This document shows, piece after piece, positions 61,642 through 64,000 of a stretch of 64,000 nt of DNA (the stretch's first letter is position 1; each line of letters opens with the position of its first letter). The translations under genes and the position numbers were made by a program. The notes below the pieces were generated by a model. The model was not told the DNA's origin. It ran no database searches and saw nothing but the letters and a program-made list of their open reading frames with translations. Source of the stretch: Salinimicrobium nanhaiense (GTDB taxonomy: Bacteria > Bacteroidota > Bacteroidia > Flavobacteriales > Flavobacteriaceae); NCBI GenBank assembly GCA_012038135.1, contig JAAVJQ010000007.1, positions 152,467 through 216,466 on the forward strand. The letters are read 5' to 3'.

Positions 61642-61706
61642 TCGTTACAAAAATTTTTTTCACACTTCTTTAAGATCTGTAGTTAGGAGGATTGGCCCTA
61701 CCCACC

Positions 61707-61714
61707 TATATTTG
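61707..61714 (+). promoter_or_regulatory. -7 element TATATTTG before cysQ copy 2
   Basis: It is identical to the element before cysQ copy 1 but lies 29 bases before the TTG start, leaving a normal leader. Confidence 0.5.
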
Positions 61715-61743
61715 CAAGCTGAAGAAATTTTAAGGATAAAAGT

Positions 61744-62547
61744 TTGAACAAAAGATTACGTCTAGCCATAGAAGCAGCGGTTGCTGCGGGAAAAGTGATC
61801 ATGGAAATCTACGAAAGTGAGAATTTCGGGATCCATAACAAAGAAGATAATTCCCCTCTGACTCTTGCGGATAAAAAAGCGAATGAGATTATAAATGAAT
61901 TTCTGGTTCCCACCAATATTCCCATAATCAGTGAGGAGAATAAGCAAACTGACTATAGTGTTAGGAAACAATGGGAAGAGTGTTGGATCGTAGACCCACT
62001 TGATGGGACTAAGGAATTCATCAAAAGAAATGGGGAGTTTACGGTAAACATTGCACTCGTTTCCCATGGAAAACCACGATTGGGAGTGATCTTCGCACCT
62101 GCTCTTAATAGTCTGTACTTTGCTGATGTGTCTGAAAACAAAGCTTTCAAAGTGTCTCTTACCACGGATGATCTTAATATCGATGATATTCTGGACAAAG
62201 CTGAGGAAATTTCGCCTTCCAGTCATGAAGATTGCATAAGAGTAGTGGGTAGCAGATCCCATATGAATGACGATACCCTGCAATATATTGAGGAATTGAA
62301 AAAAAAATACGGAAAGGAAATCGAAGTGGTCTCAAAAGGAAGTTCCTTGAAATTCTGTTTGGTGGCGGAGGGCGAAGCCCATATATACCCCAGGTTCGCA
62401 CCTACCATGGAATGGGATACCGCTGCGGGACAGGCAATTTGTGAGGCAGTAGGTTTGAAATGTATTTCCCGGGAGACCGGAAGAGCCATGACTTATAACC
62501 GGGAAGATCTTCTAAATGGTCATTTTTTTGTGTCCCATGAAAGATAA
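61744..62547 (+). CDS. cysQ: 3'(2'),5'-bisphosphate nucleotidase, copy 2
   Basis: The 267-residue paralogue of the gene at 51257 has the same metal motifs (PLTLADKKANEIINEFL, CWIVDPLDGTKEF, PTMEWDTAAGQAICEA). It starts at TTG; no ATG lies in a fitting place and the protein aligns with copy 1 from this codon (NKRLRLAIEAAVAAGKVIME). The two differ throughout, so the duplication is old. It overlaps the DUF2061 gene by 11 bases as in copy 1. Confidence 0.92.
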   Translation: MNKRLRLAIEAAVAAGKVIMEIYESENFGIHNKEDNSPLTLADKKANEIINEFLVPTNIPIISEENKQTDYSVRKQWEECWIVDPLDGTKEFIKRNGEFTVNIALVSHGKPRLGVIFAPALNSLYFADVSENKAFKVSLTTDDLNIDDILDKAEEISPSSHEDCIRVVGSRSHMNDDTLQYIEELKKKYGKEIEVVSKGSSLKFCLVAEGEAHIYPRFAPTMEWDTAAGQAICEAVGLKCISRETGRAMTYNREDLLNGHFFVSHER

Positions 62548-63007
62548 CTCTCACAAAAGACATATAGCCAAAGCGGTAACCTGGCGTATTGTTGGTACCA
62601 TTGACACCATTTTACTTTCCTGGTTCATATCAGGAGATCCTTTTATCGGTTTAAAAATTGGCTTTGCAGAAGTGATCACTAAAATGGCACTATATTATCT
62701 TCATGAAAGGGTATGGTTTAGAGTGAAACTGGGGGTAAAAAAGAATGGAGATGACAGTAAAAAAAGACATCTTGCAAAAACGGTCTCCTGGAGAGCAGTA
62801 GGCACGTTAGATACTATGCTCCTGGCATGGATTATTACCGGTGATCCTCTTACGGGATTACAGATTGGAATGGCAGAGGTGGTGACCAAGATGATTTTGT
62901 ATTATCTTCATGAAAGAACCTGGTACAAGATCGACTTTGGACTTCCAAATCGCAGGAAAAAAGATGAGGAGGTAGCAGAAGTTACGGAGGGCAAGGAGAC
63001 GTGGTGA
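62537..63007 (+). CDS. Membrane protein with two tandem DUF2061 domains, copy 2
   Basis: From the ATG at 62537 the protein has 156 residues (an ATG at 62516 is in frame but would enlarge the overlap with cysQ). It contains HIAKAVTWRIVGTIDTILLS and HLAKTVSWRAVGTLDTMLLA with the matching GFAEVITKMALYYLHERVW and GMAEVVTKMILYYLHERTW. By eye, about three quarters of the first 64 residues agree with copy 1. Its stop lies at the edge of a tandem repeat array, as in copy 1. Confidence 0.85.
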   Translation: MKDNSHKRHIAKAVTWRIVGTIDTILLSWFISGDPFIGLKIGFAEVITKMALYYLHERVWFRVKLGVKKNGDDSKKRHLAKTVSWRAVGTLDTMLLAWIITGDPLTGLQIGMAEVVTKMILYYLHERTWYKIDFGLPNRRKKDEEVAEVTEGKETW

Positions 63008-63092
63008 CTTGGAGACGAGGAGACTGGGGGATTGGGAGACTGGGGGACTGGGAGACGAAGGGACTTGGGGACCTGGGGACGAGGGGATTTAA
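63008..63092. repeat. Short tandem repeats of GACTTGGA/GACTGGGG type (module 2)
   Basis: Units starting GACTTGGAGACGAGG, GACTGGGG and GACCTGGG follow the DUF2061 stop for about 85 bases. The unit type, orientation and place are the same as at 52515-52612. Confidence 0.85.
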
Positions 63093-63136
63093 GTGATCAG
63101 TGATCAGACAATATTATGAAACGACAAACTATAACT

Positions 63137-63262
63137 GTTAATAACGAATCCGGATTCCCGAATCCAGATCCCGAATCAACGAATCCGGATTCCCGAATCC
63201 CGATTCCCGATTTAACGAATTAACGAATCCCGAATTAACGAATTAACGATTTAACGATAAAA
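63137..63262. repeat. Repeats of CGAATCCGGATTCC and AATTAACGA units before cysC copy 2
   Basis: The first part holds three or more CGAATCC(G/C)GATTCCCGA units. The second part has four or more AATTAACGA/TTTAACGA units that run up to the ATG of cysC. It corresponds in place to 52711-52788, but the repeats differ in number and sequence. Confidence 0.8.
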
Positions 63263-63862
63263 ATGTCCTCCAACATAACAAAGCATACTTATCATATTTC
63301 CCGGAAGGAACGCAACAGGCAGAATGATCATAACTCCTTCGTGATCTGGTTCACAGGTCTTTCAGGATCGGGGAAGTCTACTATTGCTAATCAATTAGAG
63401 AAAGCACTATTCAGGAACGGGATCAGGACTTATTCCCTTGATGGAGATAATGTGCGGAGCGGACTGAATAAAAGTTTAACTTTCTCTCTTGAGGACCGGA
63501 AGGAAAATAACAGGAGAATAGCCGAAGTGGCCAAACTTTTTATGGATGCCGGGATGGTAACTATTACCGCCTTTATTTCCCCATTAAGAGAGGACCGGGA
63601 AGAGGCTAAAAAAATTATTGGGCGAGATAATTTCGTAGAGGTTTTTGTAAACACACCTCTGCAAATCTGTGAAGAAAGAGATGTCAAGGGTCTTTACAAG
63701 AAAGCCAGAGCCGGAGAAGTTAAAAATTTTACGGGCATAAGTTCTCCATATGAAGCTCCCGAAGATCCTGCCATAGAGATAAGAACAGAGGAGGAAACTG
63801 TGGAGGAGTCAGTAGAGAGGATGATTAAAGTTTTAAAGGAAAAATTAGAATACAATGAGTAA
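63263..63862 (+). CDS. cysC: Adenylylsulfate kinase, copy 2
   Basis: The 199-residue APS kinase is paralogous to the gene at 52789, with P-loop [57 protein letters not shown] and FTGISSPYEAPEDPA. It overlaps the start of the following cysD remnant by eight bases (ATGAGTAA). Confidence 0.95.
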   Translation: MSSNITKHTYHISRKERNRQNDHNSFVIWFTGLSGSGKSTIANQLEKALFRNGIRTYSLDGDNVRSGLNKSLTFSLEDRKENNRRIAEVAKLFMDAGMVTITAFISPLREDREEAKKIIGRDNFVEVFVNTPLQICEERDVKGLYKKARAGEVKNFTGISSPYEAPEDPAIEIRTEEETVEESVERMIKVLKEKLEYNE

Positions 63863-63875
63863 ATATTATTTATAT
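63855..63875 (+). pseudogene. cysD: cysD copy 2, cut after a few codons by an insertion element
   Basis: ATG AGT AAA TAT agrees with the first four codons of the intact cysD at 53379, and the next residues (YL) fit as well. Agreement then stops, and the frame ends at a TAA (63897-63899) inside foreign sequence. The rest of the gene, if it survives, would lie beyond the inserted element outside the window. Confidence 0.65.
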
Positions 63876-64000
63876 GGGGTATCTGATCATCTCCCGTAAA
63901 GTTTTATCTTTATGGAATGAAATATCCAGCAGACCAAATGGAATTTGAAGAAATGTTTAAATCGGAGCAAGCATGCATTGATTACTTGGTATCATTGAGA
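63876..64000 (+). mobile_element. Left end of an IS1595-type insertion sequence
   Basis: Sequence from GGGGTATCTGATCATC onwards is unrelated to cysD. Forty-odd bases later a transposase reading frame begins. The exact left end is placed by comparison with the intact cysD and may shift by a few bases. The right end lies outside the window. Confidence 0.65.
63917..64000 (+). CDS. IS1595-family transposase, N-terminal fragment
   Basis: Twenty-eight codons are visible before the window ends. The segment MEFEEMFKSEQACIDYLVSL matches the N-terminus of IS1595/IS1016-type transposases (F-x-E-x-F-x-[ST]-E-x-A-C-x-x-Y-L-x-x-x-R). The zinc ribbon and the DDE domain would follow outside. Confidence 0.7.
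   Translation, partial: MKYPADQMEFEEMFKSEQACIDYLVSLR

Overview
The window looks like a chromosome segment of a marine-type member of the Flavobacteriaceae (Bacteroidota). The evidence is menaquinone synthesis genes, an 804-residue fused alpha/beta E1 of a 2-oxo-acid dehydrogenase, promoters with the Bacteroidota -7 element TAnnTTTG, lipoproteins with acidic residues just after the lipid cysteine (the usual surface-export signal of this phylum), and families typical of the group (GAF protein, SIMPL, DUF4369/TlpA, HD-PycTM, DUF2061). No rRNA or tRNA gene and no CRISPR array was seen.

Layout. 1-470: end of a toxin-antitoxin-like pair. 0.5-10 kb: housekeeping block with menaquinone genes (hotdog thioesterase, isochorismate synthase, menD, menB), a CvfB-like RNA-binding protein and two PH-domain membrane proteins. 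10-19.4 kb, minus strand: fused E1, an outer-membrane protein with a degenerate M1 peptidase domain, a LOG-family protein and uvrA. 19.7-26.8 kb: a LuxR-type regulator, then four tandem paralogous lipoproteins. Each has its own terminator and a shared leader sequence, and they carry different C-terminal tails (thrombospondin type 3 repeats, a CHRD-like domain, none). I consider this the most interesting accessory system here. 26.8-29.8 kb: a decayed IS1182-type transposase, a gene-poor stretch and an astacin metalloprotease lipoprotein. 29.8-45.2 kb: housekeeping and envelope genes (AcpH-like, phosphoglucomutase/GlmM family, LpxL-like acyltransferase, rhomboid, SIMPL, TlpA-like), a GAF protein overlapping an HD-PycTM protein, a very large phosphoesterase/kinase-like/beta-barrel lipoprotein, MscS and Dps. 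45.2-64 kb: a LacI regulator followed by a surface polysaccharide locus.

The polysaccharide locus makes nucleotide sugars (epimerase and two UDP-sugar dehydrogenases). It also carries two copies of a sulfate-activation module (cysQ, DUF2061 membrane protein, cysC, cysD, cysN) around a GT10 fucosyltransferase-like gene, a flippase, a DegT aminotransferase and a multi-spanning membrane protein. No reductive sulfate-assimilation gene is visible, so the PAPS probably feeds polysaccharide sulfation. The second module is broken at the window edge: cysD is cut after a few codons by an IS1595-type element.

The polysaccharide locus is full of short tandem repeats between genes: 7-mers, 8-9-mers and a 119-bp duplication. 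The same two repeat types occupy the same place in both copies of the sulfate module. A GxxExxY gene flanked by inverted repeats and an S23-like four-helix-bundle gene are embedded among them.
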